This document shows positions 1 through 9,053 of a stretch of DNA of 35,645 nt, one piece after another. The DNA comes from Pseudomonas sp. UBA4194 (GTDB taxonomy: Bacteria > Pseudomonadota > Gammaproteobacteria > Pseudomonadales > Pseudomonadaceae). The position numbers were made by a program, and so were the translations under genes. The notes beneath the pieces were generated by a model, which searched no databases, had not been told where the DNA came from, and saw only the letters and a program-made list of their open reading frames with translations. The stretch covers positions 18,050 through 53,694 of the forward strand of contig NZ_DFUE01000070.1 of NCBI RefSeq assembly GCF_002379585.1, given 5' to 3'. Each line of letters opens with the position of its first letter. Position 1 is the first letter of the stretch.

Positions 1-100
1 GGGGGGGGTGGGGGGGGTGGGTGGTGAGGGGCGGAGCTGTCGGGGGGGGAACGCCGGCCGGGGGGGGGGGGGGGGGCGGGTGGGGGGGGGGGTGGCTGGG
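1..100. other. G-tract low-complexity stretch at window edge
   Basis: This stretch is almost entirely runs of G broken by single T, C or A bases, unlike anything else in the window. No gene is credible in it. It may be genuine G-rich DNA able to form quadruplexes, or a sequencing or assembly artefact at a contig end, because two-colour instruments call G when signal is lost. It runs directly into a normal REP element. Confidence 0.6.
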
Positions 101-137
101 CGGGCGTCTTCGCGGGCGGAGCCCGCTTCCACAGGGG
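101..137. repeat. REP element (GCGGGC-GGA-GCCCGC type)
   Basis: A short palindrome GCGGGC (112-117), loop GGA, GCCCGC (121-126) is followed by the TTCCACAGGGG tail. The same layout recurs near 29159, 29637 and 35620. It is an extragenic Pseudomonas REP copy just past the djlA stop codon, where it could stabilise the 3' end of the amgK-murU-djlA mRNA. Confidence 0.8.
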
Positions 138-905
138 TTAGCGGAAGTCGCGGCGGGTGCGGATGAGGTTGTAGGCGTTGTGCAGTTCGCGGGTGCGGTC
201 GGTGGCTTCGCGTACTTGCGCTGCGGTGGCGCCGCTGCCTTCCAGCTTGTCCGGGTGGTGGCGGCTGAGCAATCGCCGATAGGCACGCTTGACCTGGTCG
301 GGTTCGGTGGTCGGCGATACCCCCAGCAGCCGCATGGCATCCTGGTAAGCGCCGCCTGCGCGGGTCGGCGCCTGGCGCTTGGGCTCGTAGTCCTGGCCCA
401 GCCCCTGTACCTTGGCTGACGACCAGCCTAGCCATTTTCCCCAGGTCACCACCAATTCGCGTTCGGCCGGCGTCGCGCGGCCGTCGGCCCACACCATGCG
501 CCAGCAGGCACGCAATACGCCTTCGGCAGCGTTGGCTTGCTGGTTGAGCCGCAACAGAGGGCCGCGCAACTGGTCGCCGCCTGCCTTGCCTCTATTGAAA
601 GCATTGATGGCGCGCCGCTGGGCGGTGTCGCTCAGATTCAGCGAGCGCATCTCCAGGCGCGCCTGCTGGATATGTGCGGCAACGACTTGACCATCACACT
701 TGGCCAACCGCCCGAGCAGCACGAAAAGCAGCTCCTCGTCGCGCAAGCCCGACTTGCCCTTGAGCCGATCTCCCAGCTCGCCCCAGGTGCGCAGGCGCAA
801 GCGTCGATCCAAGGCTTGCCCCAGCAGCACGCCGAGCATGGCGCCGGGGATGCTGGCGATGGCATAGCCCGCCGCGGCGCCGACTACCGTCCCTGGCCAC
901 AACAT
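138..905 (-). CDS. djlA: DjlA-like membrane-anchored J-domain co-chaperone (TerB + DnaJ)
   Basis: A 255-residue protein. The N-terminus (about 1-35) is a Gly/Ala-rich hydrophobic segment with the GxxxG-like spacing of the DjlA transmembrane domain. A TerB-like helical domain follows (about 55-165). The C-terminal J-domain (about 188-255) holds the HPD tripeptide in HHPDKL, the signature needed to stimulate DnaK ATPase. Family knowledge: DjlA is an inner-membrane co-chaperone with a cytosolic J-domain. The ATG at 905 was chosen over an upstream in-frame start at 992 because it has a GAGGT ribosome site, begins at the membrane segment and lies 1 nt past the murU stop. The longer start would read through murU. 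It is the last gene of amgK-murU-djlA, and its link to cell-wall recycling is only positional. Confidence 0.85.
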   Translation of the reverse strand: MLWPGTVVGAAAGYAIASIPGAMLGVLLGQALDRRLRLRTWGELGDRLKGKSGLRDEELLFVLLGRLAKCDGQVVAAHIQQARLEMRSLNLSDTAQRRAINAFNRGKAGGDQLRGPLLRLNQQANAAEGVLRACWRMVWADGRATPAERELVVTWGKWLGWSSAKVQGLGQDYEPKRQAPTRAGGAYQDAMRLLGVSPTTEPDQVKRAYRRLLSRHHPDKLEGSGATAAQVREATDRTRELHNAYNLIRTRRDFR

Positions 906-906
906 A

Positions 907-1566
907 TCAACCTCGCCCGCCCAGCAGTTGCTCGGCTTCGGCCAGGCGCTCGTGAGTACCGACGTCCACCCAGCGCCCCTGATAATGCTCACCCGTCACC
1001 TGGCCGACGCCCATGGCACGTCGCAGCAGTGGCGCCAACTTGAATGCCCCGCTGCCGCTGTCGGCGAACAGTGCAGGATCCAGCACGGCGATGCCGCTAT
1101 AGGTGAGGCTGGGCTGGTCGCGCACCTGGCCATCGACCAGGGCGAAATCGCCTTGAGGGTGATGTTCCGGGTTGTCGACCAGGACCAGATGCGCCTCACC
1201 GGCCAAAGGACCACGCAGCCCGGCGAAATCGTAGTCGGTCCAGATATCGCCATTTATTACCAGGAACGGCGCTTCTCCCAGCAGTGGCAAAGCGTGGCGG
1301 ATGCCGCCGCCGGTCTCCAGCGGCTCGCCTTCGGCCGAGTACTCGATGCTCAGGCCATAACGGCTGCCATCGCCTAGCGCATCTTCGATCTGCTGGCCAA
1401 GCCAGGCGTGATTGATCACCACTTCGCTGAACCCCGCCCGGGCCAATGCTTGCAGGTGATACTCGATCAGCGGCTTGCCGGCGACCTCGATCAACGGCTT
1501 TGGCGTGGTCAGAGTCAACGGGCGCATGCGCTCGCCTTTGCCGGCCGCCAGAATCATCGCTTTCAT
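907..1566 (-). CDS. murU: N-acetylmuramate alpha-1-phosphate uridylyltransferase MurU
   Basis: A 219-residue cytosolic nucleotidyltransferase of the sugar-phosphate NTP-transferase family. The N-terminal LAAGKGERMRPLT motif is the nucleotide and pyrophosphate loop, followed by the TPKPLIEVAGKPLIEY sugar-binding signature. NGDIWTD (residues about 106-112) supplies a metal-binding Asp. Known role in Pseudomonas: MurU converts MurNAc-1-phosphate plus UTP to UDP-MurNAc in the anabolic recycling route that bypasses MurA and so gives intrinsic fosfomycin tolerance. The start overlaps the amgK stop by 4 nt (ATGA), and AmgK makes its substrate, so the pair is translationally coupled. Length and gene pairing fit P. 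putida MurU closely. A generic hexose-1-phosphate transferase is unlikely given the neighbour. Confidence 0.93.
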   Translation of the reverse strand: MKAMILAAGKGERMRPLTLTTPKPLIEVAGKPLIEYHLQALARAGFSEVVINHAWLGQQIEDALGDGSRYGLSIEYSAEGEPLETGGGIRHALPLLGEAPFLVINGDIWTDYDFAGLRGPLAGEAHLVLVDNPEHHPQGDFALVDGQVRDQPSLTYSGIAVLDPALFADSGSGAFKLAPLLRRAMGVGQVTGEHYQGRWVDVGTHERLAEAEQLLGGRG

Positions 1567-2576
1567 GGTTGCACTCCCAGACTTTTGAACAATTGCCCCA
1601 GTTCAGCCAACTCGGGACGGCGCTGCACAACGGCTTCTATATAAGCAAAGAAGCGCGGCACATCCGCCAGGTAGCGGGGCTTGCCGTCGCGATGGCAAAT
1701 GCGCGCGAAGATGCCGATCACTTTCAGGTGGCGCTGCACGCCCATCAGGTCGCTGGCTCGACGGAACTCGTCGAAGTCGGCCTGTACCGGCACGCCCCGT
1801 TCACCGGCCTGCTGCCAATATTGACGCAGCCAGCCCAGCACGCGTTCCTCGGGCCAACTGAGAAAGGCATCCTTGAACAGGCAGGTCACGTCGTAGGTGA
1901 CCGGGCCGTACACGGCGTCCTGGAAATCCAGCACACCAGGGTTGGGCGCGCTGTGCATCAGGTTGCGGGGCATGTAGTCGCGGTGCACCAACACCTTGGG
2001 TTGCGCCAGGGCGCTGTCGATCAGCAAGCTGCTGACGCGCAGCCACGCGGCCTGCTGCTCGGCATCCAGCGGTTTGCCGAGCACCTTGCCTACGTACCAT
2101 TCGGGGAACAGCTCCAGCTCGCGGCGCAGCAAGGCGACGTCGTAGCTGGGCAAATCGCCGGTGAGCGGTAGTTGCTGCAATGCCAACAATGCGTCGATGG
2201 CATCGCTGAGCAGCGCATCGGCGTTGTCCGTGTCGATGATATCCAGGTAGGTCTTGTCACCCAGATCGCTCAGCAGCAGGAAGCCGCGCTGAAGATCCTG
2301 AGCATGAATTTTCGGCACGTTGATGCCCGAAGTGGCCAGCAGTTCGTCGATTTCAACGAACGGTTGGCAGTTTTCCTGGGGGGGTGGCGCGTCCATGACG
2401 ATAAAACTGCGACCCTCGCCCTGCCAACGGAAATAGCGACGGAAGCTCGCATCGCTACTGGCGGCGGTCAATGTGGCCGGGGGTACGGCGCCCCAACCAT
2501 GATCGGCGAAGAGTTTCGCAAGCTGCTCATCGAGCCAGCTTTTAAGGTGTTGCAGGCGTACATCTTGATCGGGCAT
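1563..2576 (-). CDS. amgK: Anomeric N-acetylmuramate/N-acetylglucosamine kinase AmgK
   Basis: A 337-residue member of the aminoglycoside phosphotransferase-like kinase fold. The catalytic loop is HRDYMPRNLM, with Asp as catalytic base and Asn binding Mg. The downstream LDFQDAVYGPVTYD segment provides the metal-binding Asp of the DFG-equivalent. Established role: AmgK phosphorylates recycled MurNAc and GlcNAc at the anomeric carbon, and MurU then makes UDP-MurNAc. It is the first gene of the minus-strand operon, with a GGAGA site 9-10 nt before the ATG. It faces away from lptD across 130 nt that must hold both promoters. TATTAT at 2621-2626 is a possible -10 for one of them, but no convincing -35 was found. 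Confidence 0.92.
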   Translation of the reverse strand: MPDQDVRLQHLKSWLDEQLAKLFADHGWGAVPPATLTAASSDASFRRYFRWQGEGRSFIVMDAPPPQENCQPFVEIDELLATSGINVPKIHAQDLQRGFLLLSDLGDKTYLDIIDTDNADALLSDAIDALLALQQLPLTGDLPSYDVALLRRELELFPEWYVGKVLGKPLDAEQQAAWLRVSSLLIDSALAQPKVLVHRDYMPRNLMHSAPNPGVLDFQDAVYGPVTYDVTCLFKDAFLSWPEERVLGWLRQYWQQAGERGVPVQADFDEFRRASDLMGVQRHLKVIGIFARICHRDGKPRYLADVPRFFAYIEAVVQRRPELAELGQLFKSLGVQP

Positions 2577-2706
2577 TGCAAGGGTCTCCGACGGCGCTAG
2601 CCGTCAAGCGGGTCATGCTTTATTATCCAGCATCTTTTTCAGACCATCGAGAGGCGTGCGGCCCCCCCGCGGGCAAGATGGCACGCAGGAAGCCCGGACT
2701 AATAAG

Positions 2707-5481
2707 ATGGCATTGAAATCCCCCGCGTTTCGTAAAAAATTTCCGTTGCTGGTCACTGGCAGTTTGCTGGTGATGCAACCTTTGGCCACCCAGGTCGTGT
2801 TTGCTGCTGAGCAATTCGACTGCCAAGTCTCCGCTGCCGGTACCTGGGACTGCAAGCCCAAGTCCAGTGTCGCCGAGCTGCCGCCGCGCCCCGTGCATGA
2901 CGGTGCGGCGATAGCAGGCGGTGCGAGCACCGGTGAAGGCGGCTCTTCCAAGGGAGAGAAAACCGTCGGCCCGGTATTGGTGACCGAGAGCAAGGGCCGC
3001 GGCCTGAAGTCTCGTAGCGCCGATTTCAGCCACCTGGACTGGGTTCCTCGGGACAAGCTCACGGCCGCCCAGCTGGCCGAAACCGGGCCTTACTGCTCCG
3101 GTGCCTACATCGAGCCCGTGCGTCCCGGCATGAACGACAACACCCCGAAGAGCGAGGCGCCGACCTTTATTGGTGCCAAGGCTTCGCGCTACCAGACGGA
3201 AGAGCAGATCGCTTCCCTGGCCGGCGACGTGGTGATGCGTCAGGGCAGCATGCAGATCGAAGCCGACGAGGCCGCCCTGCATCAGGCCGAAAACCGTGGC
3301 GAGCTCAATGGCAACGTCAAGCTGCGCGACAACGGCGCGCTGGTGGTGGGCGATCACGCCCAGATCCAGCTCGACACCGGTGAAGCCCAGGTCGACAACG
3401 CCGAGTACGTGCTGCACAAGTCGCGTATCCGCGGCAACGCGCTGTACGCCAAGCGTGCCGAGAACGCGATCATTCGCCTCAAGGATGGTACCTACACCAC
3501 CTGCGAGCCGAACAGCAACGCCTGGCAGCTCAAGGGCAACAACATCACGCTGAACCCGGCCACCGGTTTCGGCACGGCGACCAACGTCACCCTTCGCGTG
3601 AAGGATATTCCGGTGCTGTACACGCCGTATATCTACTTCCCGATCGACGATCGCCGCCAGTCCGGCTTCCTGCCGCCGTCGTTCGCAACCGACAGCGACA
3701 GCGGTTTCACGATGGTCACTCCGTACTACTTCAACCTGGCGCCCAACTATGACGCCACGTTGTACCCACGCTACATGGCCAAGCGTGGCTTGATGATGGA
3801 AGGCGAATTCCGCTACCTGACCAAGACCAGCGAAGGCCAGTTCGGTGGGGCTTACCTGAATGACGAGAATGACGACCGCAAACTGCAGTCCGACTATGAC
3901 AAGACTCGTTACATGGTCAACTGGCAGCACAAAGGCGGTCTGGACTCGCGCCTGACCACTGAAGTCGACTACACCGACATCAGCGATCCTTACTACTTCC
4001 AGGACCTGCAATCCGATCAGATCGGTGTGGAACGTACCGAATGGATCAACCAGCAGGGTGCGCTGACCTACCGTGGCGACGACTACGTCGCTCGCCTGAA
4101 CGTTCAGGCGTACGAGCTGGCCACCGTGGCGGACATCACGCCTTACAACCGCATGCCGCAGATCACCTTCAATGGTGCGCTGCCGTACAACCCGGCGGGC
4201 CTGGAATTCACCTACAACACCGAAGCGGTACGTTTCGAGCGTGACCTGCGCAAGGGCACGTTCATCAACGAAGACGGTATTCCCGCCACCCGCATCGACA
4301 ACAACGTTTCGGGCCTGGCACGCGCCAACGGTTCGCGTCTGAACCTGGAGCCGGGTGTTGCGCTGCCGATGAATTGGGCGTGGGGCTTCGTGCGTCCGTC
4401 GGTCAAGTACATGTACACCCAGTACGATCTTGACCTGGACAGCCAGGGCAAGAATTCCCTGCTGGCAGGCGAGAAGTTCAGCAGTTCGCAGAACCGCGGC
4501 GTGCCGATCAGCAGCATCGACAGCGGTCTGTACTTCGATCGCAACACCCAGTTGTTCGGTACCAATTTCCGCCAGACCCTGGAACCTCGCCTGTTCTATC
4601 TGTACGTTCCGTACGAAGACCAGACCGACATTCCGGTGTTCGACACTTCGGAAAGCACCTTCAACTATGCGTCGCTGTTCCGCGAGAACCGCTTCACTGG
4701 TTACGACCGCATCGGTGACGAGAACAAGTTGTCGCTGGGCGTCACCAGCCGCTGGATCGAAGAGAACGGCTTCGAGCGTCAGCGCTTCAGTATCGGTCAG
4801 GCGCTTTACCTCGCCGATCGCAAGGCTCAGTTGCCCGGTATCGATTACAAGGATCGCGACGACGCGCAAGCGAACGTCTCACCTTACGCGCTGGAATATG
4901 AATACCGCTTCAACCGCGACTGGCGCTTCAATTCGGACTTCAACTGGGACCCGGACAGCCGCACCACCCGCTCGGGCAGTGCAATGTTCCACTACCAGCC
5001 TGAAGACAACCCGAACAAGGTGGTCAACGTCGGCTATCGCTATCGCAACGACCTGGTGCGCTACGACTCGGCAACCGGTCGCTGGCAGGTCGGTGGTGGT
5101 GACTACGGCACGCCGGGCACCCCTGGCTACGTGAAGGACTACTACAAGATCCAGCAGCACGACATGTCGGTCATCTGGCCGGTCGCGCCGCAGTGGAGCC
5201 TGATCAGCCGCTGGCAGTTCGACTACAACCGCAACCGTACGCTGGAAGCATTCGGCGGTTTCGAATACGACAACTGCTGCTGGAAGATGCGCCTGATCAA
5301 CCGCTACTGGGTCGACTATGACGAATACAGTCAGGCCGCTCCGGAAAACGAGAAAGGCGACCGCGGGATCTTCCTGCAAATCGTGCTGAAGGGCCTCGGT
5401 GGCGTGGTAGGCAATAAGGTTGAGGGTTTCCTCGACAAGGGCATTCAAGGTTATCGTGAACGTGAAGACCAAGCTATGTGA
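2707..5481 (+). CDS. lptD: LPS-assembly outer membrane protein LptD
   Basis: A 924-residue outer-membrane beta-barrel that, with LptE, inserts LPS into the outer leaflet. The ATG at 2707 is preferred over one at 2656 because it has an AGGAAG site and starts a normal signal peptide (residues 1-34, ending FAA before EQFDC). The periplasmic OstA/LptA-like beta-jellyroll spans roughly 160-290, with the barrel domain from about 330 to the end. Cysteines at 39, 266 and the pair 857-858 match the positions of the E. coli residues 31, 173, 724 and 725 that form the two non-consecutive disulfides required for function. Cys49 and Cys130 are extra. The reading frame runs 20 nt into surA, whose product chaperones LptD. 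Confidence 0.97.
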   Translation: MALKSPAFRKKFPLLVTGSLLVMQPLATQVVFAAEQFDCQVSAAGTWDCKPKSSVAELPPRPVHDGAAIAGGASTGEGGSSKGEKTVGPVLVTESKGRGLKSRSADFSHLDWVPRDKLTAAQLAETGPYCSGAYIEPVRPGMNDNTPKSEAPTFIGAKASRYQTEEQIASLAGDVVMRQGSMQIEADEAALHQAENRGELNGNVKLRDNGALVVGDHAQIQLDTGEAQVDNAEYVLHKSRIRGNALYAKRAENAIIRLKDGTYTTCEPNSNAWQLKGNNITLNPATGFGTATNVTLRVKDIPVLYTPYIYFPIDDRRQSGFLPPSFATDSDSGFTMVTPYYFNLAPNYDATLYPRYMAKRGLMMEGEFRYLTKTSEGQFGGAYLNDENDDRKLQSDYDKTRYMVNWQHKGGLDSRLTTEVDYTDISDPYYFQDLQSDQIGVERTEWINQQGALTYRGDDYVARLNVQAYELATVADITPYNRMPQITFNGALPYNPAGLEFTYNTEAVRFERDLRKGTFINEDGIPATRIDNNVSGLARANGSRLNLEPGVALPMNWAWGFVRPSVKYMYTQYDLDLDSQGKNSLLAGEKFSSSQNRGVPISSIDSGLYFDRNTQLFGTNFRQTLEPRLFYLYVPYEDQTDIPVFDTSESTFNYASLFRENRFTGYDRIGDENKLSLGVTSRWIEENGFERQRFSIGQALYLADRKAQLPGIDYKDRDDAQANVSPYALEYEYRFNRDWRFNSDFNWDPDSRTTRSGSAMFHYQPEDNPNKVVNVGYRYRNDLVRYDSATGRWQVGGGDYGTPGTPGYVKDYYKIQQHDMSVIWPVAPQWSLISRWQFDYNRNRTLEAFGGFEYDNCCWKMRLINRYWVDYDEYSQAAPENEKGDRGIFLQIVLKGLGGVVGNKVEGFLDKGIQGYREREDQAM

Positions 5482-6778
5482 TCTGCTGCGCCCGCTGATG
5501 CTGGGCGCCATGCTACTGGGCACCACGGCACATGCCGCGGTGCAGGAGCTGGACCGCGTCGTGGCCATCGTCGACAACGACGTGGTCATGCAAAGCCAAC
5601 TGGACCAACGCGTCAAGGAAGTGCAGCAAACCATCGCCAAGCGTGGCGGTGGCGTGCCACCTGCCAGTGTCCTGCAACAGCAGGTGCTGGAACGCCTGAT
5701 CGTCGAGAACCTGCAATTGCAGATCGGCGAACGCTCGGGCATCCGCATTACCGATGAAGAGCTCAACGGCGCCATCGCCACCATCGCTCAACGCAACAAC
5801 ATGTCGGTGGAGCAGTTCCGTGGTGCTCTGGCGCGTGACGGCCTGTCGTACAACGATGCTCGCGAGCAGGTGAAGCGCGAGATGGTTATCAGCCGTGTGC
5901 GTCAGCGCCGTGTGGCCGAACGCATTCAGGTATCGGAGCAGGAAGTGAAGAACTTCCTCGCCTCGGACCTGGGCAAGATCGCCCTGTCCGAAGAGCTGCA
6001 TCTGGCCAACATCCAGATCCAGGTTCCGGAAAGCGCCAGCGCCGAAGCTATCCAGGCCGCTGCGCGCAAGGCTCAGGATATCTACACCCAGCTCAAGCAA
6101 GGTGCGGACTTCAACCAGTTGGCCATTGCCAGCTCGTCCAGTGACAATGCCCTGGAAGGCGGCGACATGGGTTGGCGCAAGCCGGCCCAGCTCCCGGCGC
6201 CTTTCGACCGCATGCTCAGCAGCATGCCGGTGGGTGATGTGACCCAGCCGGTGCGTACACCGGTAGGTTTCATCATTCTCAAGGTGCTGGACAAGCGCGG
6301 CGGCGAGACTCAGACGGTCGACGAAGTGCACGTGCGTCACATCCTGCTCAAGCCAAGCGAGATCCGCAGTGCAGCCCAGACCGAAGAGCTGGCTCGCAAG
6401 CTGTATGCCCGTATCCAGAATGGCGAAGACTTCGCCACCCTGGCGAAGAATTTCTCGGAAGACCCGGGCTCGGCGCTCAATGGCGGCGACCTGAATTGGG
6501 TGAACCCGGAATCGCTGGTGCCGGAATTCCGCGAGACCATGGCGTCGACGGCGGTCAACACCGTGTCGCAGCCATTCCAGACCCAGTTCGGCTGGCACGT
6601 ATTGGAAGTCCTTGGCCGTCGCGCCACTGACAACACCGAGCAGGCCCGCGACCAGCAGGCATTGAACGTGCTGCGTAACCGCAAGTACGACGAAGAGCTG
6701 CAGACCTGGCTGCGCCAGATCCGCGACGAAGCCTACGTCGAGATCAAGCTGCCTGGCGCTGACCAGGCTGCCCAGTGA
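5462..6778 (+). CDS. surA: Periplasmic chaperone / peptidyl-prolyl isomerase SurA
   Basis: A 438-residue periplasmic chaperone for outer-membrane proteins. The GTG at 5462 is chosen because an AAGG site lies 10 nt upstream and the product begins with a signal peptide (VKTKLCDLLRPLMLGAMLLG..., cleavage after AHA). An in-frame TTG at 5420 and a GTG at 5456 are less likely. The N-terminal chaperone domain runs to about residue 170. Two parvulin PpiC domains follow, at about 178-280 and 288-390, the second opening with VHVRHILL. A C-terminal helix that completes the chaperone core ends the protein. The start lies inside the last 20 nt of lptD, so the two are co-translated. Known biology: LptD is a SurA-dependent client. 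The stop overlaps pdxA. Confidence 0.95.
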   Translation: MKTKLCDLLRPLMLGAMLLGTTAHAAVQELDRVVAIVDNDVVMQSQLDQRVKEVQQTIAKRGGGVPPASVLQQQVLERLIVENLQLQIGERSGIRITDEELNGAIATIAQRNNMSVEQFRGALARDGLSYNDAREQVKREMVISRVRQRRVAERIQVSEQEVKNFLASDLGKIALSEELHLANIQIQVPESASAEAIQAAARKAQDIYTQLKQGADFNQLAIASSSSDNALEGGDMGWRKPAQLPAPFDRMLSSMPVGDVTQPVRTPVGFIILKVLDKRGGETQTVDEVHVRHILLKPSEIRSAAQTEELARKLYARIQNGEDFATLAKNFSEDPGSALNGGDLNWVNPESLVPEFRETMASTAVNTVSQPFQTQFGWHVLEVLGRRATDNTEQARDQQALNVLRNRKYDEELQTWLRQIRDEAYVEIKLPGADQAAQ

Positions 6779-7761
6779 CACCCCAGCGTTTTGCGCTGAC
6801 GCCTGGCGAGCCAGCGGGCATAGGTCCTGACCTGTGCCTGTTGCTCGCCGCGCAACCCCAGCCACACCCACTGATTGCCATCACCAACCGTGACCTGCTC
6901 GCCGAGCGGGCCGCGCAGTTGGGGCTGGCCGTCAATCTGCTGGTGGTCACCGCCGACGCCCTGCCCGATCAACCCGCCCCCGCCGGCAGCCTGTATGTCT
7001 GGGATACGCCACTGGGCGCCCCCGTGGTCACCGGCCGGCTGGACAAGGCCAATGCCGCCTTCGTGCTGCAGACGCTGACACGCGCCGCCCAAGGCTGCCT
7101 GGACGGCGACTTCGTCGGCATGATCACCGCCCCGGTCCACAAGGGCGTGATCAACGACGGCGGTATCGCGTTTTCCGGACACACCGAATTTCTGGCCGAG
7201 CTGACGCACACCGAACAGGTAGTGATGATGCTGGCCACCGGCGACCTGCGGGTAGCCCTGGTGACGACGCACCTGCCGCTGCGCGAGGTGGCCGACGCCA
7301 TCACCGTAGAGCGTCTGGAACGCGTCACTCGGATCCTGCACGCTGACCTCGTGAGCAAGTTCGGCCTAGCCCGGCCGCGTATCCTGGTGTGCGGGCTCAA
7401 CCCCCACGCCGGCGAAAGCGGTCATCTGGGCCGCGAAGAAATGGACATCATCGAACCGACTCTGGAACGCCTGCGTGCCGAAGGCATGGATCTACGCGGT
7501 CCGCTGCCTGCCGATACGCTGTTCACTCCAAAATACCTGCAACATTGCGACGCGGTGCTGGCGATGTATCACGATCAGGGCCTGCCCGTACTCAAGTACA
7601 AGGGCTTTGGCGCCGCCGTGAACATCACCCTAGGCCTGCCGATCATCCGCACCTCCGTGGACCACGGCACCGCCCTGGACCTGGCCGGTACCGGCCAGGT
7701 CGATACCGGCAGCCTGCGCGTCGCCCTCGACACCGCCTATCGAATGGCCGAGACCCTTTAA
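6775..7761 (+). CDS. pdxA: 4-hydroxythreonine-4-phosphate dehydrogenase PdxA
   Basis: A 328-residue enzyme of the DXP-dependent pyridoxal 5'-phosphate pathway. It oxidises 4-phosphohydroxy-L-threonine with NAD(P), and the product decarboxylates to 3-amino-1-hydroxyacetone phosphate for PdxJ. Family motifs are intact: GEPAGIGPDL near the start, SGHTEFLAEL, TTHLPL, GLNPHAGE and MYHDQGLPVLKY. The last three supply the His residues that bind the divalent metal. The start is a GTG sharing 4 nt (GTGA) with the surA stop, and the stop shares 1 nt with the rsmA start. The surA-pdxA-rsmA order is also that of E. coli. Confidence 0.95.
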   Translation: MTPQRFALTPGEPAGIGPDLCLLLAAQPQPHPLIAITNRDLLAERAAQLGLAVNLLVVTADALPDQPAPAGSLYVWDTPLGAPVVTGRLDKANAAFVLQTLTRAAQGCLDGDFVGMITAPVHKGVINDGGIAFSGHTEFLAELTHTEQVVMMLATGDLRVALVTTHLPLREVADAITVERLERVTRILHADLVSKFGLARPRILVCGLNPHAGESGHLGREEMDIIEPTLERLRAEGMDLRGPLPADTLFTPKYLQHCDAVLAMYHDQGLPVLKYKGFGAAVNITLGLPIIRTSVDHGTALDLAGTGQVDTGSLRVALDTAYRMAETL

Positions 7762-8567
7762 TGACCGAGCAATACCAACACCGGGCGCGCAAGCGCTTTG
7801 GTCAGAACTTTCTCCACGACGCCGGCGTCATCGACCGTATTCTTCGCTCGATCCACGCCAAGCCGGGCGAGCACCTGCTGGAAATCGGCCCGGGCCAGGG
7901 TGCCCTGACCGAAGGCCTGCTGGGCAGCGGCGCCCAACTGGACGTCGTGGAACTGGACAAGGACCTGGTGCCGATCCTCAACCAGCAGTTCGCAGGTCGG
8001 GACAACTTTCGCCTGCACCAGGGCGATGCACTGAAGTTCGACTTCACCACGCTGGGCGCCGAACCTGGCAGCCTGCGCGTTGTGGGTAACCTGCCGTACA
8101 ACATCTCCACGCCACTGATCTTTCACCTGCTGCACAATGCCCACCTGATCCGCGACATGCATTTCATGCTGCAGAAGGAAGTGGTCGAGCGCATGGCGGC
8201 AGGGCCCGGTGGCGGCGATTGGGGGCGACTGTCGATCATGGTGCAATACCATTGCCGCGTGGAACATCTGTTCAACGTCGGCCCGGGCGCATTCAATCCG
8301 CCGCCCAAGGTGGATTCGGCGATCGTACGCCTGGTACCCCACACCACCCTGCCCCATCCTGCCAAAGATCACCGCCTGCTCGAACGCGTGGTCCGCGAAG
8401 CTTTCAACCAGCGGCGCAAGACCCTGCGCAATACGCTCAAGGCGCTGCTGCCAAACGAAGCCATCGAGGCCGCCGGTGTCGACGGCAGCCTGCGCCCGGA
8501 ACAGCTCGACCTGGCGGCTTTCGTGCGCCTGGCCGATCAATTGGCCGAACGAAGCACCGACAACTGA
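7761..8567 (+). CDS. rsmA: 16S rRNA dimethyladenosine transferase RsmA (KsgA)
   Basis: A 268-residue SAM-dependent methyltransferase that dimethylates two adjacent adenines (A1518 and A1519, E. coli numbering) in helix 45 of 16S rRNA, a checkpoint of 30S assembly. The N-terminus HRARKRFGQNFLHD is the family opening. LEIGPGQGALTEGLL is SAM motif I and NLPYNIST is the catalytic N-L-P-Y motif IV. The C-terminal helical subdomain contains the conserved FNQRRKTLRNTLK. The ATG at 7761 overlaps the last base of the pdxA stop. Much longer upstream readings in this frame only shadow pdxA. A gap of 105 nt separates it from apaG. Confidence 0.96.
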   Translation: MTEQYQHRARKRFGQNFLHDAGVIDRILRSIHAKPGEHLLEIGPGQGALTEGLLGSGAQLDVVELDKDLVPILNQQFAGRDNFRLHQGDALKFDFTTLGAEPGSLRVVGNLPYNISTPLIFHLLHNAHLIRDMHFMLQKEVVERMAAGPGGGDWGRLSIMVQYHCRVEHLFNVGPGAFNPPPKVDSAIVRLVPHTTLPHPAKDHRLLERVVREAFNQRRKTLRNTLKALLPNEAIEAAGVDGSLRPEQLDLAAFVRLADQLAERSTDN

Positions 8568-8672
8568 GCTCCAATGTGGATCCAGGCGGGTCCACAGACG
8601 CCCAATTGACCTAGACTGACCCTGAACCGGCCCAACCCGGCTACCTTCGCATTCGCTTTCAAGGCCTTTTGC

Positions 8673-9053
8673 ATGTCCGATCCTCGTTATCAGATCGACG
8701 TCAGCGTCGTTACCCGCTTTCTGGCAGAACAATCGCAACCCGAGCAGCAGCGTTTTGCCTTCGCCTACACCGTTACCGTGCACAACAACGGTGAACTCCC
8801 GGCGCGCCTTTTGTCGCGGCATTGGGTGATCACCGATGGCGATGGCAAGGTCGAAGAAGTACGCGGCGCCGGTGTGATCGGTCAGCAACCGCTGATCGAT
8901 GCCGGGCAGAGCCACACCTACTCCAGCGGCACCGTAATGGCGACCAAGGTCGGCAACATGCAAGGCAGCTACCAGATGCTGGCCGAGGACGGCAACAAGT
9001 TCGATGCCGTGATAGCCCCCTTCCGCCTTGCCGTGCCAGGCTCCCTGCACTGA
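8673..9053 (+). CDS. apaG: ApaG domain protein
   Basis: A 126-residue single-domain protein of the ApaG (DUF525) family, an immunoglobulin-like beta fold. The signature is the FAYTVTVHNNGELPARLLSRHW strand pair followed by WVITDGDGKVEEVRGAGVIG and a GQSHTYSSG turn. Its molecular function is not firmly established. The family is near-universally linked to apaH, and the same fold occurs in eukaryotic F-box proteins and PDIP38. It is translationally coupled to apaH through a 1-nt overlap (TGATG) and follows rsmA in the usual gammaproteobacterial order. Confidence 0.93.
   Translation: MSDPRYQIDVSVVTRFLAEQSQPEQQRFAFAYTVTVHNNGELPARLLSRHWVITDGDGKVEEVRGAGVIGQQPLIDAGQSHTYSSGTVMATKVGNMQGSYQMLAEDGNKFDAVIAPFRLAVPGSLH

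Noticed and set aside
21..419. 132-codon plus-strand open frame beginning in the G runs
   Set aside because: It is a Gly-rich translation of low-complexity sequence, then antisense to djlA.
2623..4869. 748-codon minus-strand open frame opposite lptD
   Set aside because: It is the antisense shadow of a highly conserved gene in GC-rich DNA. It has no recognisable domain and no start context, and the lptD product accounts for the sequence.
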